Shown here piece after piece: positions 15,712 to 22,868 of a DNA stretch of 22,972 nt. The notes below the pieces were generated by a model. The model had not been told where the DNA came from. It saw only the letters and a program-made list of their open reading frames with translations, and ran no database searches. The stretch is taken from positions 1-22,972 of the forward strand of contig JAEZAV010000063.1 of NCBI GenBank assembly GCA_023430285.1, written 5' to 3'. The translations under genes were made by a program, and so were the position numbers. Source of the DNA: Methanobacteriota archaeon. Lineage in GTDB: Archaea > Methanobacteriota > Methanobacteria > Methanobacteriales > Methanobacteriaceae. The number at the start of each line of letters is the position of its first letter. The first letter of the stretch is position 1.

Positions 15712-16872
15712 ATGGATAAAATGACACAACTTCTTAAACTACTGGAAAATACAGACACCATAGAAATAAATGATTTTAGAATGGACTTTGATGAGCTGGA
15801 GATTCAAATAATGCCGGCCGTCCAAAGAATGGTGCAGCAAGTGGCTCAAAAACAGGCTGAAGTTGCAAAAGAAGTACTGCCAACCATGGACCCATTTGCA
15901 CCTCCAGTGCACAACTGGCCTGGAGAGGTTGCAGAAGTTCAACTTGGGGCAGGATCAAGGAAATCGGTCTTCTTAGGTGGGCAGAAAGCGCTTTACAGAT
16001 TTGAAGAACCTCAACCAAACCCTCCTGTTGTAACCTTCGATGTTTTCGATATTCCAATGCCAGGACTTCCAAAGCCAATAAGAGAACATTTTGATGATGT
16101 TATGGAACATCCTGGGGAATGGGCTAAAAAAGCTGTTAAGGACTACGGTGCCAACATGATCACCATACACCTCATCGGAACTGGGCCTAAGGTCATGGAC
16201 AAAACACCACGCCAGGCAGCTCAAGACATTGAAGAAGTTCTTCAGGCAGTTAAGGTTCCCCTTGTTATAGGTGCTTCTGGAGATCCTGTCAAGGACCCAA
16301 TAGTCCTTGAAGCAGCTGCTCAAGCAGCAGAGGGCGAAAGATGTTTGCTTGCTTCTGCAAACCTTGATCTTGATTACAAAAAGGTTGCAAAGGCTGCTGT
16401 GGATTACAATCATGCAGTTCTATCCTGGGCAATAACTGATGTAAACATGCAAAAAACACTGAACAAGTACCTGATGAAGGAAGGGCTAACACAAAACGAC
16501 ATTGTGATGGATCCAACCACTTGTGCATTGGGTTACGGAATAGAATTTTCCATCGATGTTATAACCAGAACAAGGTTAGCAGCCCTCAAGGGAGACACAG
16601 ATCTTCAGATGCCAATGTCTTCGGGAACAACCAATGCATGGGGTTCACGTGAAGCATGGATGAAGAAGGATGAATGGGGTCCAACAGCATATCGTGGCCC
16701 AATTTGGGAAATAATAACCGGATTAACCATGATGCTGTGTGGAGTTGACATATTCATGATGTTGCATCCATCATCAGTAAAAATGCTTAAAGAAATAGGA
16801 AACACATTCACCAGGGATTACCTGTCTACAGATGTCCCTGATATCACAAACTGGATCACTGAATTAGAATAA
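15712..16872 (+). CDS. cdhD: CODH/ACS complex delta subunit (corrinoid Fe-S protein small subunit)
   Basis: A 386-residue TIM-barrel subunit that pairs with CdhE to form the corrinoid iron-sulfur protein. The heterodimer takes the methyl group from tetrahydrosarcinapterin or tetrahydromethanopterin and delivers it to CdhC. Recognisable parts include the FDVFDIPMPGLPKPIREHF segment (about 105-123), the VPLVIGASGDPVKDP strand near 180-195 and MSSGTTNAWGSREAWM near 302-317, all typical of the family. Length matches other methanogen CdhD proteins. The ATG follows cooC by 17 bases and is preceded by a purine-rich AAGGATGTG. Confidence 0.95.
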   Translation: MDKMTQLLKLLENTDTIEINDFRMDFDELEIQIMPAVQRMVQQVAQKQAEVAKEVLPTMDPFAPPVHNWPGEVAEVQLGAGSRKSVFLGGQKALYRFEEPQPNPPVVTFDVFDIPMPGLPKPIREHFDDVMEHPGEWAKKAVKDYGANMITIHLIGTGPKVMDKTPRQAAQDIEEVLQAVKVPLVIGASGDPVKDPIVLEAAAQAAEGERCLLASANLDLDYKKVAKAAVDYNHAVLSWAITDVNMQKTLNKYLMKEGLTQNDIVMDPTTCALGYGIEFSIDVITRTRLAALKGDTDLQMPMSSGTTNAWGSREAWMKKDEWGPTAYRGPIWEIITGLTMMLCGVDIFMMLHPSSVKMLKEIGNTFTRDYLSTDVPDITNWITELE

Positions 16873-16885
16873 GGAGGTAATAAAA

Positions 16886-18274
16886 TTGCAAGTCACTGCA
16901 ATGGAAATTTACAGGTTACTCCCCAAAACAAACTGTGCAAAGTGTGGAGAGGCTTCATGCATGGCCTTCGCAACCAAACTGTCCGACAAGGAAACTGACC
17001 TTGAACTGTGTACACAGTTGGTTGCCAATGAAATGGAAGAACTCGAAAATCTACTTGCACCTGCTGTAAGGGAAATTACCATAGGAAAAGGGGATAAAAC
17101 CATCGTAGTTGGTGGGGACGAAGTACTTTACAGATATGAACTCACCTATTACAATCCAACACCAATCATAATTGATGTTAACGATGACATGGATGAAGAA
17201 GCACTTGCTGAGCGAGTAAAAATCATCGAAGAGTCTGAATTTGAGCGTACCGGTGAAACATTAGTTTTAGATGGTATAGCACTGAGAAATTCTTCGGGAA
17301 ATGCTGATAAATTTGCTGAAACTGCTTCAAAACTAAAATCATCAAAACTACCATTGGTATTGTGTTCATTGGATCCTGCTGCAATGAAAGCAGCCCTGGA
17401 AAATGTGGGCGATGAAAGGCCACTAATTTATGCTGCAACCGAAAACAACTTCGATGAAATGGCTGAACTGGCACTGGAATATGATTGTCCACTGGCAATT
17501 TTTGTTCCAAACGATCTAGAGAAGATGAAGGAGATCTCAAATATTCTTCGATCCAAGGGTGTGCATGAACTAGTTCTTGATCCAGGTACCTATGTCAACG
17601 ATGGAATCGGCGATACCCTTGATAACTTCGTAATGATCAGGAGACTGGCCATTGAAGAAAGGGATGAAGATTTCAGATTCCCAATTATGGGAATTCCAGC
17701 TTTAACATGGTTGTACGAGGATGATGAAGTACAGGGCGGTATTAAAGAGGCAACAATCGCAGCCACTTTGATGAATAAATATGCAGACATGCTAATAATT
17801 CATGGAACAAATATATGGGAACTCATACCAGTTTTAACCTTACGTCAGAGTGTTTTCACAGATCCAAGGAAGCCACAGGCAGTAGATCCAGGACTGTACG
17901 AGTTTGGTGAATTAAATGAAGAATCGCCAGTTGCACTCACAACCAACTTCGCACTCACCTACTACACAGTAGAGGGAGATCTTAAATCTGGAAAATCCAA
18001 TTGTTACCTCCTTGTACTGGATACAGAAGGACGTGCAGTTGATGTTTCTCTTGCAGGGGGACAGCTGACTGGGTCATCTGTGGCAGAATTGATTAAAGAT
18101 TCTGGTATAGAAGATAAGGTTAAAACAAGAACCCTGATTATACCTGGTCTTGCAGCACCAATTAGTGGTGAGATTGAGGATGATTCAGGATGGGAAGTTC
18201 TGGTAGGTCCAAGGGACTCTTCAGGAATGCCTGATTTCTTCCACAAGCTAAAAGAAAAACAGGAAGCCAAGTAA
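16886..18274 (+). CDS. cdhE: CODH/ACS complex gamma subunit (corrinoid Fe-S protein large subunit)
   Basis: A 462-residue corrinoid-binding partner of CdhD. The N-terminal Fe4S4 motif is Cys17, Cys20, Cys25 and Cys42 (TNCAKCGEASC, then ELC), which activates the cobalt by low-potential reduction. A TIM-barrel middle (about 90-330) and a C-terminal corrinoid-binding domain (GLAAPISGEIEDDSGW near 425-440) follow. The start codon is TTG 16886: AAGGAGGT (16871-16878) is almost the full consensus ribosome site and lies 7 bases before it, and using TTG restores the family N-terminus before the first internal ATG. The gene is 13 bases after cdhD, so the subunits are probably made together. Confidence 0.96.
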   Translation: MQVTAMEIYRLLPKTNCAKCGEASCMAFATKLSDKETDLELCTQLVANEMEELENLLAPAVREITIGKGDKTIVVGGDEVLYRYELTYYNPTPIIIDVNDDMDEEALAERVKIIEESEFERTGETLVLDGIALRNSSGNADKFAETASKLKSSKLPLVLCSLDPAAMKAALENVGDERPLIYAATENNFDEMAELALEYDCPLAIFVPNDLEKMKEISNILRSKGVHELVLDPGTYVNDGIGDTLDNFVMIRRLAIEERDEDFRFPIMGIPALTWLYEDDEVQGGIKEATIAATLMNKYADMLIIHGTNIWELIPVLTLRQSVFTDPRKPQAVDPGLYEFGELNEESPVALTTNFALTYYTVEGDLKSGKSNCYLLVLDTEGRAVDVSLAGGQLTGSSVAELIKDSGIEDKVKTRTLIIPGLAAPISGEIEDDSGWEVLVGPRDSSGMPDFFHKLKEKQEAK

Positions 18275-18313
18275 AAAGATGAACAAAACTAAAAATTTCA
18301 TGGGAATGATTCA

Positions 18314-18784
18314 ATGAAAACATTGATGGTAGTAGATCCAAGAATGTGTACCGAGTGCAAGGACTGTGTCACAGCATGCAAGGAAGAACACGGAGTTGCA
18401 CGGGTGAAAAAAACATCCACAGTACCCCTCTTCTGCATGCACTGTCATCCTGATAAGGCTCCATGTGCAAGAATATGCCCAACCAATGCAATAAAGGAAG
18501 AAGATGGAGTGCTGATGGTTGATGAGGATGCTTGCATACTCTGCAGGCTGTGCATGATCTCATGTCCAGTGGGGATGATGGTTATGGATCTCGAAAAGAA
18601 ATCCACACAGAAATGTACATTGTGTCTTGAAAAGGAGGACAGAATTCTTCCAGCTTGTGTTGAAGCATGCAAAGACAATGTTTTAAAGGTTTTCTCTGTG
18701 GAGGATCTAGAAGATCTCAAAGACGACACAACATTTGCAGACATAATTGAAGAGGCAATGAAGATATACCAAGAGAAGATATGA
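18314..18784 (+). CDS. Four-cluster ferredoxin (HycB/CooF-like), probable CODH/ACS electron carrier
   Basis: A 156-residue iron-sulfur protein with sixteen cysteines in four groups: Cys12/15/18/22, Cys41/44/51/55, Cys74/77/80/84 and Cys101/104/115/119. This is the DMSO-reductase-subunit/HycB/CooF pattern, enough for four Fe4S4 clusters. A short acidic helical tail follows (about 130-156). It lies 39 bases after cdhE in the same direction, so it most likely shares the operon and carries electrons between CODH and a reduced ferredoxin pool or hydrogenase. That role is inferred from position and from the CooF analogy, not from any specific residue. The ATG is preceded by GGGAATGAT, a weak ribosome site. 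Confidence 0.88.
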   Translation: MKTLMVVDPRMCTECKDCVTACKEEHGVARVKKTSTVPLFCMHCHPDKAPCARICPTNAIKEEDGVLMVDEDACILCRLCMISCPVGMMVMDLEKKSTQKCTLCLEKEDRILPACVEACKDNVLKVFSVEDLEDLKDDTTFADIIEEAMKIYQEKI

Positions 18785-18840
18785 TCAAATCTTCCAATAT
18801 TTTCTTCTTAACCTAACATAAAAGTAGAATTGAATCCCTA

Positions 18841-18855
18841 TTTTTTTTTATTTTT
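18841..18855 (+). terminator. T-rich terminator after the CODH/ACS operon
   Basis: Nine Ts, one A and five Ts on the plus strand, about 57 bases after the ferredoxin stop. Archaeal RNA polymerase stops at such U-tracts without a hairpin. It overlaps the 3' end of the convergent ogt gene. Confidence 0.55.
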
Positions 18856-19423
18856 CGAGCAATATTTTATCTGATTTTATTTTAAAACCTTCATTATTAA
18901 GCATTTCAATTTTCATTTGTTTTCCTCCCCTAAAACCACCAATCTTACCATCAGACCTCACAACTCTATGGCAGGGAACCACAATTGGGAATGGATTTTT
19001 GCCTATGGCTGTTCCAACTGCTCTGTAACCTTGGGTTTTCACAGCTGTTGCAATTTCTTTGTAGGTTCTCACATGACCCTGTGGTATTGAAGCAACTTCT
19101 AAAATAACATCCCTTTCAAAGTCGGTGTTCAGTGTGGAAGTTTCATGGGAGGATTCATTGGAGATATCCATTTCAAGGAGTTCCATGTCGAAGTTTGATG
19201 TGTTTCCATGGTACATATCAGCTATGATCTCAACAACCTTGTCGTACATATTATTTATTATGAATTTAGGATGGTGGTTGGATATTTCAGTTACCAAATC
19301 TTCAAGGTTGGTTCTGGGGAGTGCTATCCTTACGATCTTTCCCTTTTGCGAAAATGCTGCTGCGAAGTATAGTTTGCTAGTTTTATGAATTGAAATTATC
19401 ACGAGATCATTTCTTTTGTTCAT
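18848..19423 (-). CDS. ogt: Methylated-DNA-protein-cysteine methyltransferase
   Basis: A suicide repair protein that transfers alkyl groups from O6-alkylguanine to its own cysteine. Numbered from ATG 19423 (191 residues), the acceptor is Cys151 within VVPCHRVV. The upstream segment SIPQGHVRTYKEIA and GYRAVG supply the helix-turn-helix and the arginine finger, and RSDGKIGGFRGG closes the active site. The first 90 residues form the variable N-terminal domain, with an acidic linker rich in Ser and Thr (about 85-102). ATG 19423 is preceded by GGTTGA, a partial ribosome site, and TTG 19432 is an alternative start. It lies downstream of the HEAT-repeat gene on the same strand (gap about 75 bases) and could share its transcript. 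Confidence 0.95.
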   Translation of the reverse strand: MNKRNDLVIISIHKTSKLYFAAAFSQKGKIVRIALPRTNLEDLVTEISNHHPKFIINNMYDKVVEIIADMYHGNTSNFDMELLEMDISNESSHETSTLNTDFERDVILEVASIPQGHVRTYKEIATAVKTQGYRAVGTAIGKNPFPIVVPCHRVVRSDGKIGGFRGGKQMKIEMLNNEGFKIKSDKILLEK

Positions 19424-19498
19424 AGTTTTCAACCAACCAAAGTCTTCAGTCCATGTTCATAAACTTAGAATGAATAAGATCTTGAAAAATTATTTTTT

Positions 19499-20869
19499 TT
19501 AGGTATGAATTTTGAAACTATCTACAATGAGATCTACATCGTCGTTAAATATTTCGAAGTTGTCGGGTTCACCAGCAAACCACAAGTAGTACAACATGTC
19601 CTTCTTTTTATAGGCAACTATCATTATCTTGGTCACCGATGATCCATGGGGATTTTCACCCACCAGTATATAGGTTTCCATACCCCTAGAAATAAAACCC
19701 ATCTCAGATGTGATCCTACTGTTCTGCATCATGAACACATTCTTAAGAATTTCAGCAAATTCTTCTGCACTTATATCTTCAGCCTCATCATTCCTGTTAA
19801 TTGAGAAATGTATCGAGTTGTTGGCAACACCACCAATAATAACTTTTTTATCATCAGTAGTTTCAATTATCTCCCATTTATTAGGATATTCGAATGAAAT
19901 CTCACCGTTTTCAAAATGAACAATCCAAGAACCTTTTCCAAGGGCTTGAATTTTTTGTAGAGCTTCTTCAGCTTTAATTCTGACGTATATGTACTGGTCA
20001 TCAAGAGCATTGATAAGGGCATCTACAGCTCGTTCATCACCAATATTTCCTAAAGCTTCGATTATACGGCCTCTAACGTATTTATTCTGGTTTTTATATC
20101 TCGAGTTATAAAGAGAATCTATGAGGGGTTCCACAGCCCTTTCATCTTTAATTTTTCCCAGAACCACGGCAATCTGGGATCGAAGTTGCCAATCCTCATT
20201 TTCAAATGATTTTAACAGTTCTCCAACTGCAGGTTTACCAATTTTTCCGAGGGCCATAACAGATTTCCATCTAACATCACTGTCAGTATCATTGAGGGTA
20301 TTCACAAGGGGTTGGATTGCCCGTTCATCCCCAATTTTTCCAAGTGCTATGGCAGCATACTTCCTTACATGCCAATCAGGATCTGTGAGGGAATTTAAAA
20401 GAGGTTCATAGCCTTTTTCATTACCAATATCTCCCAGTGCTATGGTAGCATTCCTTCTTACAGCCCAACTAGTATCGTTGAGAGCAGTGATAAGGGCATC
20501 TACACCTCCTTCGTCATTCAACCTTCCAAGTGCAGCAGCTGCCTTCCAACGAACTTCTTCATCAGAATCCTCAAGCAAGGTTTCTATTAAAGCAGGCACG
20601 GCCTTTTTATCTCCGATTAGTCCCAATGCTTCTGCAGAATTTTCTCTAACTGCAATAAGAACAGTATATTCGTCCTGCCAATCTTCGTATTTCAGGGATT
20701 CAATCAATGCGTCCACTGTTCTTTCATCACCAAGTCTTTTGAGTGAAATTGCAGCTTCTTTCCTTATTAAGTAATCTTCATTCTTTAAAGCTTTGATCAA
20801 CCCATCAACATCTTTTGATTCTTCCATCAATTCAATATCTGGGTTGAATTCTTGTTCAATTGAATCCAT
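19499..20869 (-). CDS. HEAT-repeat protein with C-terminal PsbP-like domain
   Basis: A 456-residue protein with no signal peptide. About nine HEAT/PBS-lyase-type repeats of roughly 31 residues run from about 22 to 310, each with the pattern (V/I)xxLIxxLxD…VRxxAxxALGxIGDExA. They predict a curved solenoid for protein or ligand binding. Two repeats have insertions (near 60-70 and 265). The last 140 residues (from WIVHFENGEISFEYPNKWEI) are a separate alpha/beta domain that resembles small PsbP/DUF1795-like stress domains, a resemblance I hold loosely. Such repeat proteins in methanogens are mostly uncharacterised. The canonical phycobilin-lyase function is very unlikely here. The ATG follows an AGGATGTGA purine-rich site. 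A possible scaffold role is inference only. Confidence 0.85.
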   Translation of the reverse strand: MDSIEQEFNPDIELMEESKDVDGLIKALKNEDYLIRKEAAISLKRLGDERTVDALIESLKYEDWQDEYTVLIAVRENSAEALGLIGDKKAVPALIETLLEDSDEEVRWKAAAALGRLNDEGGVDALITALNDTSWAVRRNATIALGDIGNEKGYEPLLNSLTDPDWHVRKYAAIALGKIGDERAIQPLVNTLNDTDSDVRWKSVMALGKIGKPAVGELLKSFENEDWQLRSQIAVVLGKIKDERAVEPLIDSLYNSRYKNQNKYVRGRIIEALGNIGDERAVDALINALDDQYIYVRIKAEEALQKIQALGKGSWIVHFENGEISFEYPNKWEIIETTDDKKVIIGGVANNSIHFSINRNDEAEDISAEEFAEILKNVFMMQNSRITSEMGFISRGMETYILVGENPHGSSVTKIMIVAYKKKDMLYYLWFAGEPDNFEIFNDDVDLIVDSFKIHT

Positions 20870-21019
20870 CTATGAATTCACATCCTTTAACACGAAAGTT
20901 CATAATAATGTTAATAATTATAATATGAGAGTTTTCAAATAAATAATTTGGTGTTTAATCTTACCAATTAATATTGAAAACTGTTTAACCCTTTCTTTTT
21001 AGAATTTAACAATTTTAAT

Positions 21020-22177
21020 CTAGAGAATTTCCGTTAATAGTTTCATTAAATTTGGATTTTTTCCCACAAATTTCAGTGCAGCTATCTTGGATATGGATTC
21101 AATGTCTTGGTTTTCTATAAACTCGGCAAGAGAATTCATATCTTTGTCGCTGAGTTTATCTGCCATTTTACGGTACTTAGCAGATTGTGACAAACCCTTT
21201 CCAACCTCTTTTTTCCAAAGTTTTTCATAGTTTTTGAGGTAGTTGGAGGAACAATCCTCATTTTTCACAGATTCTGCTGCCACTTCCCCCGCAATTCTTG
21301 CACAAGTTATTGTGGGATGTATTCCACCGCCAGTAATTGGATCAACGTGCCCTGCTGCATCTCCAACAACTAATAAACCATCGGTATAAGTTTTTTCTAT
21401 TGGTCCTGACACAGGCACACCGCCAATGTTGAGTTCAACTGGTGTAGCATCTAATTTTGATACAAATTTATCCAAGTAGTAGAGTGGTGTTTTATCAGAA
21501 CTTCTTATACCCACCCCTACATTGGCCACACCATCTCCCTTTGGAAATATCCATACGTAGCCCTTGGGCGCAACATTTTCTCCAAAGTAAAATTCCAGGT
21601 AGTTAGGATCTACGTCCACCCCAACCATTTCGTACTGTGCACAGGAACAGATCTGGGTTGGGGATTGGATGGTTTTTAAACCCGCCATTCTGGCCATGTT
21701 TGATTCAATGCCGTCTGCAGCGATTACAACGTCTGCTTTTACTTCGATGGTCTCACCCAAATGTTTTGCAATCACTCCACAAACTTTATGATCTTTAATT
21801 ATCAGGTCTTTAACAGCGGTCTTAACCATAATATCAGAACCTGATCTGGCTGCTTCGGATGCTAATTCTTTGTCAAATATTTTACGATCCAAAACAAGAC
21901 CTTCTGCAACTCCTCCTTCATAGTTGATGCATCTTCCGTCGGGGGCGTGAATGTTAGCACCTTTAATTCTGGATCTAATGTACTTCTCGTTTGGTCTTAT
22001 TTCGAGGGTTTCAAATGTGTTGTACGTGACTCCCTCGGCGCACTGCACAGGACTCCCTATTTCCTGCCGTTTTTCCAGCATTAATACATCAACATCTGAT
22101 TTTGCTGCAAAGAGTGCAGAAGTTGATCCACCTACCCTAGCACCAACCACAACAACATCGTACCTGAGTTTAGTCAT
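21020..22177 (-). CDS. Geranylgeranyl reductase family flavoprotein (archaeal lipid saturation)
   Basis: A 385-residue FAD-dependent reductase that saturates the geranylgeranyl chains of archaeal ether lipids. Signatures: the N-terminal dinucleotide-binding GARVGG (12-17), the conserved QCAEGVT with Cys46 expected near the flavin, the YVWIFPKGDGVANVG block typical of the family, and the second FAD motif GDAAGHVDPITGGGIHP. ATG 22177 is preceded by GGGGAAGG and is preferred to TTG 22192. Its first bases overlap the end of the upstream ferredoxin gene (ATGACTAA), so translation is probably coupled. In Methanosarcina acetivorans a homologous reductase works with a ferredoxin encoded next to it, which fits this pair. 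Substrate could also be a quinone-like or heme-free isoprenoid, but the lipid role is most likely. Confidence 0.9.
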   Translation of the reverse strand: MTKLRYDVVVVGARVGGSTSALFAAKSDVDVLMLEKRQEIGSPVQCAEGVTYNTFETLEIRPNEKYIRSRIKGANIHAPDGRCINYEGGVAEGLVLDRKIFDKELASEAARSGSDIMVKTAVKDLIIKDHKVCGVIAKHLGETIEVKADVVIAADGIESNMARMAGLKTIQSPTQICSCAQYEMVGVDVDPNYLEFYFGENVAPKGYVWIFPKGDGVANVGVGIRSSDKTPLYYLDKFVSKLDATPVELNIGGVPVSGPIEKTYTDGLLVVGDAAGHVDPITGGGIHPTITCARIAGEVAAESVKNEDCSSNYLKNYEKLWKKEVGKGLSQSAKYRKMADKLSDKDMNSLAEFIENQDIESISKIAALKFVGKNPNLMKLLTEIL

Positions 22178-22346
22178 CGTCCTTCCCCACAATCAATGCT
22201 CCTAGTGGACATACATAAACGCAGTTACCACAGTCTGTGCATCCCATCTCAACTTTCAACCCGTTTTCAGCGAGTTCAATTATTCCCTCTGGACACACAG
22301 TCACACAAGATCCACAGTATCCACAATAATCTGACTGGACTTCCAT
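22170..22346 (-). CDS. Small 2[4Fe-4S] ferredoxin, partner of geranylgeranyl reductase
   Basis: A 58-residue bacterial-type ferredoxin. Two CxxCxxCxxxCP motifs are complete: Cys8/11/14/18 and Cys36/39/42/46. There is no extension apart from a short acidic end (GKDDD). The ATG at 22346 has GGGTGGTA upstream as a ribosome site. The stop TAA (22172-22170) overlaps the ATG of the reductase by 8 bases, a tight two-gene operon with the ferredoxin first. Context and the Methanosarcina precedent suggest that it feeds electrons to the reductase. Confidence 0.93.
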   Translation of the reverse strand: MEVQSDYCGYCGSCVTVCPEGIIELAENGLKVEMGCTDCGNCVYVCPLGALIVGKDDD

Positions 22347-22392
22347 CGATTATACCACCCTACAATTTTTGTTGTATTATATTAGACAAAGT

Positions 22393-22401
22393 TCATATAT
22401 A
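22393..22401 (-). promoter_or_regulatory. TATA element of the ferredoxin/reductase operon
   Basis: Read leftward the element is CTATATATG. Transcription would start near 22372, leaving a leader of about 26 bases that contains the GGGTGGTA ribosome site. Confidence 0.5.
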
Positions 22402-22453
22402 GATTTGTGTCGAGTAAATAAGGAATAATATGGTTTGGGATGTTATCTGTTAG

Positions 22454-22481
22454 TAAACAGGGGATTTTCCATCCTTGTTTA
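22454..22481. repeat. Imperfect inverted repeat between the ferredoxin promoter and tRNA-Leu
   Basis: TAAACA (22454-22459) pairs with TGTTTA (22476-22481), and GGAT (22462-22465) pairs with ATCC (22471-22474), around a TTTCC loop with a one-base bulge and a G-T pair between the helices. It lies in the shared upstream region of a leftward operon and a rightward tRNA gene, so it could be an operator or the stem of a small RNA. Confidence 0.45.
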
Positions 22482-22530
22482 TCAAACTCTGTAGGATCGA
22501 GGTACATGACAACCACAAAAAACCGTTAAC

Positions 22531-22538
22531 TTAATATA
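22531..22538 (+). promoter_or_regulatory. TATA box of tRNA-Leu
   Basis: TTAATATA lies about 30 bases before the first base of the tRNA, with AACCG upstream as a possible BRE. Transcription should begin a few bases before the mature 5' end. Confidence 0.55.
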
Positions 22539-22563
22539 GGATGTAAACTAATTTCGATTGTAT

Positions 22564-22647
22564 GCAGGGGTGCCCGAGCTGGCCAAAGGGGGTGGACTTA
22601 AGATCCTCTGGCGTAGGCCTACGTGGGTTCGAATCCCATCCCCTGCA
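22564..22647 (+). tRNA. tRNA-Leu (anticodon UAA)
   Basis: An 84-base type II tRNA. The acceptor arm GCAGGGG pairs with CCCCTGC (22640-22646), and the discriminator is A22647. The anticodon loop CTTAAGA gives UAA, reading UUA and UUG leucine codons. The long variable arm CGTA-GGCC-TACG identifies leucine or serine type, and the T arm is GTGGG-TTCGAAT-CCCAT. No intron is present and CCA is not encoded. The anticodon stem GTGGA/TCCTC has a T-T mismatch at positions 28-42. Otherwise the fold is standard. Confidence 0.95.
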
Positions 22648-22673
22648 CTTTTATTCAATTTTAGTCTTGTTAA

Positions 22674-22711
22674 ACAGGTAAAAATTTTAAGTTACAACTA
22701 TTAATACCTGT
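22674..22711. repeat. Inverted repeat around the tRNA-Thr promoter
   Basis: ACAGGTA (22674-22680) and TACCTGT (22705-22711) are perfect 7-base reverse complements separated by 24 AT-rich bases that include the TATA-like TTTTAAG. The right arm ends 5 bases before tRNA-Thr. TAAACAGG within the left side (22671-22678) is also found at 22454-22461 upstream of tRNA-Leu. Confidence 0.4.
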
Positions 22712-22716
22712 AAAAT

Positions 22717-22788
22717 GCCTCAGTGGCTCAGGGGTAGAGCGATGCCTTGGTAAGGCATAGGCCGGGGGTTCAAATCCCCCCTGAGGCT
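22717..22788 (+). tRNA. tRNA-Thr (anticodon GGU)
   Basis: A 72-base tRNA. Acceptor GCCTCAG pairs with CTGAGGC (22781-22787), and the discriminator is T22788, which is usual for archaeal threonine tRNAs. The anticodon stem ATGCC/GGCAT closes the loop TTGGTAA, giving GGU for ACC/ACU codons. The T arm is GGGGG-TTCAAAT-CCCCC. There is no intron and no encoded CCA. A T-rich stretch (TATTTTTAATATTTTTTT) follows as a likely terminator. Confidence 0.95.
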
Positions 22789-22868
22789 TATATTTTTAAT
22801 ATTTTTTTCCCATACCATTATCCCCATTACATGACATGCTAAATTAAAATAACTCTTTGGTGTTTAAT

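Noticed and set aside
15973..16413. 146-codon minus-strand open frame inside cdhD
   Set aside because: Antisense to a conserved gene. The product is Cys/Phe/Leu-rich without recognisable domain, so it is a by-product of codon use.
20121..20774. Open frames on the plus strand opposite the HEAT-repeat gene
   Set aside because: They mirror the repetitive HEAT coding on the minus strand, have no ribosome site, and give low-complexity Ser-rich proteins.
19560..20800. Periodic sequence that might be a DNA tandem repeat or CRISPR array
   Set aside because: The period of about 93 bases comes from 31-residue HEAT protein repeats. The DNA copies diverge and there are no identical repeats with unique spacers.
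22611..22622. Perfect palindrome CGTAGGCCTACG as a possible regulatory site
   Set aside because: It is the variable-arm stem-loop of tRNA-Leu.
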